A DNA stretch of 7,464 nt from Actinomycetes bacterium. Its GTDB lineage: Bacteria > Actinomycetota > Acidimicrobiia > Acidimicrobiales > RAAP-2. The notes under the pieces were generated by a model that worked only from the letters and a program-made list of their open reading frames with translations, did not search any database and was not told the origin of the DNA. Both the position numbers and the translations under genes were made by a program. Positions 6,792 through 7,464 of this stretch are shown in pieces. Position 1 is the stretch's first letter, and the number at the start of each line of letters is the position of its first letter. Location of the stretch: contig JAKBCI010000078.1 of assembly GCA_021807965.1 (NCBI GenBank), positions 1 through 7,464 of the forward strand, written 5' to 3'.

Positions 6792-7464
6792 CCACATCAA
6801 CCACTCCAACGGGTTCGCCACTCGCTGGACAACCTGGGAGAACGAAGGACTCCCGAACAACCTCGCGGCCCGTCTTCGAGCCATCGGCACTTACTCAGAG
6901 TCCGCCGTCGCGCTGTTGATCGAACTGACCGACGAGCTCGAGGCGAACTTGACGAAGTGGTCTCCGGCCGGGGCCGTCGACCGCTTCATCTGTTCGACCG
7001 ACGACTGGACCGAACGTCTGAACCGGTGGGCCTGCGTGCGAGCGCTCGAGTGCCTCGACCGACTGCCGTGCAGTCCCCTGCCCCGTCCTCAGTGGTGTCC
7101 GCCGGAGCCGAACTTGCGGCGTCGAACCTTCACCGACGTCGAGATTGGACTCGTCCGTCACTGTTCGCTCGGTGCGGCGACGCGCGCCGGGGCCGTTGGT
7201 GCACTCGACGCCGGTGCCGCCAGCGGTGAACTCCACGGGCTGACGCCCACGGAGGTGCGCCGGGACGACCGCGGCGCGCCGACCCATCTCGAGGGCAAGG
7301 GAACCGTCCGTGACGTGCCCTTCGGCTACCCGACCGCGGCGGCGCGCACACTGGAGATCCCCGCGTGGGCCCGTACGGCGTTCGCAACGCTCGTCGCACA
7401 CACCGAGCCGACCGAACTGCTCCTCTACAGCGGCAACTCCAACGAGAACCCCAAAATACAGTCG
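6742..7464 (+). CDS. Tyrosine-recombinase (integrase)-like protein, 3' end outside window, probably lacking the first catalytic Arg
   Basis: The frame stays open from nt 6727 to the right edge, so at least 241 residues are visible from ATG 6742. The second half resembles the start of a phage-integrase catalytic domain: RRRTFTDVEIGLVRH, then DAGAASGELHGLTPTEV aligning by eye with the usual tGlRisELlaLrw.DV block, then a beta-hairpin HLEGKGTVRDVPF carrying the usual GKG..R.VP pattern and its Lys. In this alignment the invariant Arg is Ala (codon 7219-7221). The H-x-x-R and Tyr motifs would lie beyond the window. The N-terminal 130 residues resemble a SAM-like core-binding domain, unconfirmed. 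The style recalls a group of actinobacterial integrase-like proteins, from memory only. Start is uncertain: ATGs at 6727, 6742 and 6772 are in frame, none with a good Shine-Dalgarno (GGTGG precedes 6742), and codons before about 6790 include rare ATA and TTA. It is probably co-transcribed with the transposase-like gene 26 bases upstream. No ORF longer than this one fits the region. Confidence 0.7.
   Translation, partial: MYEVSHTVIFMTTTHLDHINHSNGFATRWTTWENEGLPNNLAARLRAIGTYSESAVALLIELTDELEANLTKWSPAGAVDRFICSTDDWTERLNRWACVRALECLDRLPCSPLPRPQWCPPEPNLRRRTFTDVEIGLVRHCSLGAATRAGAVGALDAGAASGELHGLTPTEVRRDDRGAPTHLEGKGTVRDVPFGYPTAAARTLEIPAWARTAFATLVAHTEPTELLLYSGNSNENPKIQS
6763..6776. promoter_or_regulatory. 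Short dyad GTCAT-ATTC-ATGAC over an alternative start codon
   Basis: Perfect 5-bp arms around 4 bases, placed inside the 8-bp inverted repeat and including ATG 6772. It uses the same ATGAC/GTCAT half-sites as the dyad at 5180-5197 but in the opposite arrangement. A dyad this short can easily occur by chance, so function is speculative. Confidence 0.2.

Overview
The window is G+C-rich with strongly GC-ending codons. The protein styles (a UvrD-type helicase ending in an HRDC domain, and an integrase-like protein of a kind I associate with actinobacteria) suggest a chromosome of a high-GC actinobacterium. I cannot assign a genus from the sequence alone.

Layout. (1) 2-1945, plus strand: the C-terminal two thirds or so of a type I restriction endonuclease motor subunit (HsdR), running in from beyond the left edge. 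(2) 1946-2043: a short gap between convergent genes. (3) 2044-4944, minus strand: a 966-residue SF1A UvrD/Rep-family helicase with all core motifs, a C-terminal HRDC domain and an unrecognised N-terminal extension of about 200 residues. (4) 4945-5215: a divergent intergenic region containing a perfect 7-bp dyad next to a strong Shine-Dalgarno. (5) 5216-6715, plus strand: a 499-residue DDE-type transposase-like protein with a plausible D-D-E triad. (6) From about 6742 past the right edge, plus strand: a probable tyrosine-recombinase-like protein that begins immediately after gene 5. By my alignment it lacks the first catalytic arginine.

How the parts relate. The HsdR gene and the helicase convey DNA translocation and processing and sit together like neighbours in a defence island. 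HsdM and HsdS are not in the window and would be expected upstream of it. The transposase-like and recombinase-like genes are closely spaced on one strand, probably co-transcribed, and look like a mobile-element or domesticated two-gene module inserted beside the defence genes. No terminal inverted repeats, target-site duplications, tRNA, rRNA or CRISPR array were seen. The least explained part is the right-hand module: a DDE-type protein paired with an apparently Arg-deficient tyrosine-recombinase-like protein, preceded by a dyad that could act as an operator or as an mRNA hairpin over the ribosome-binding site.
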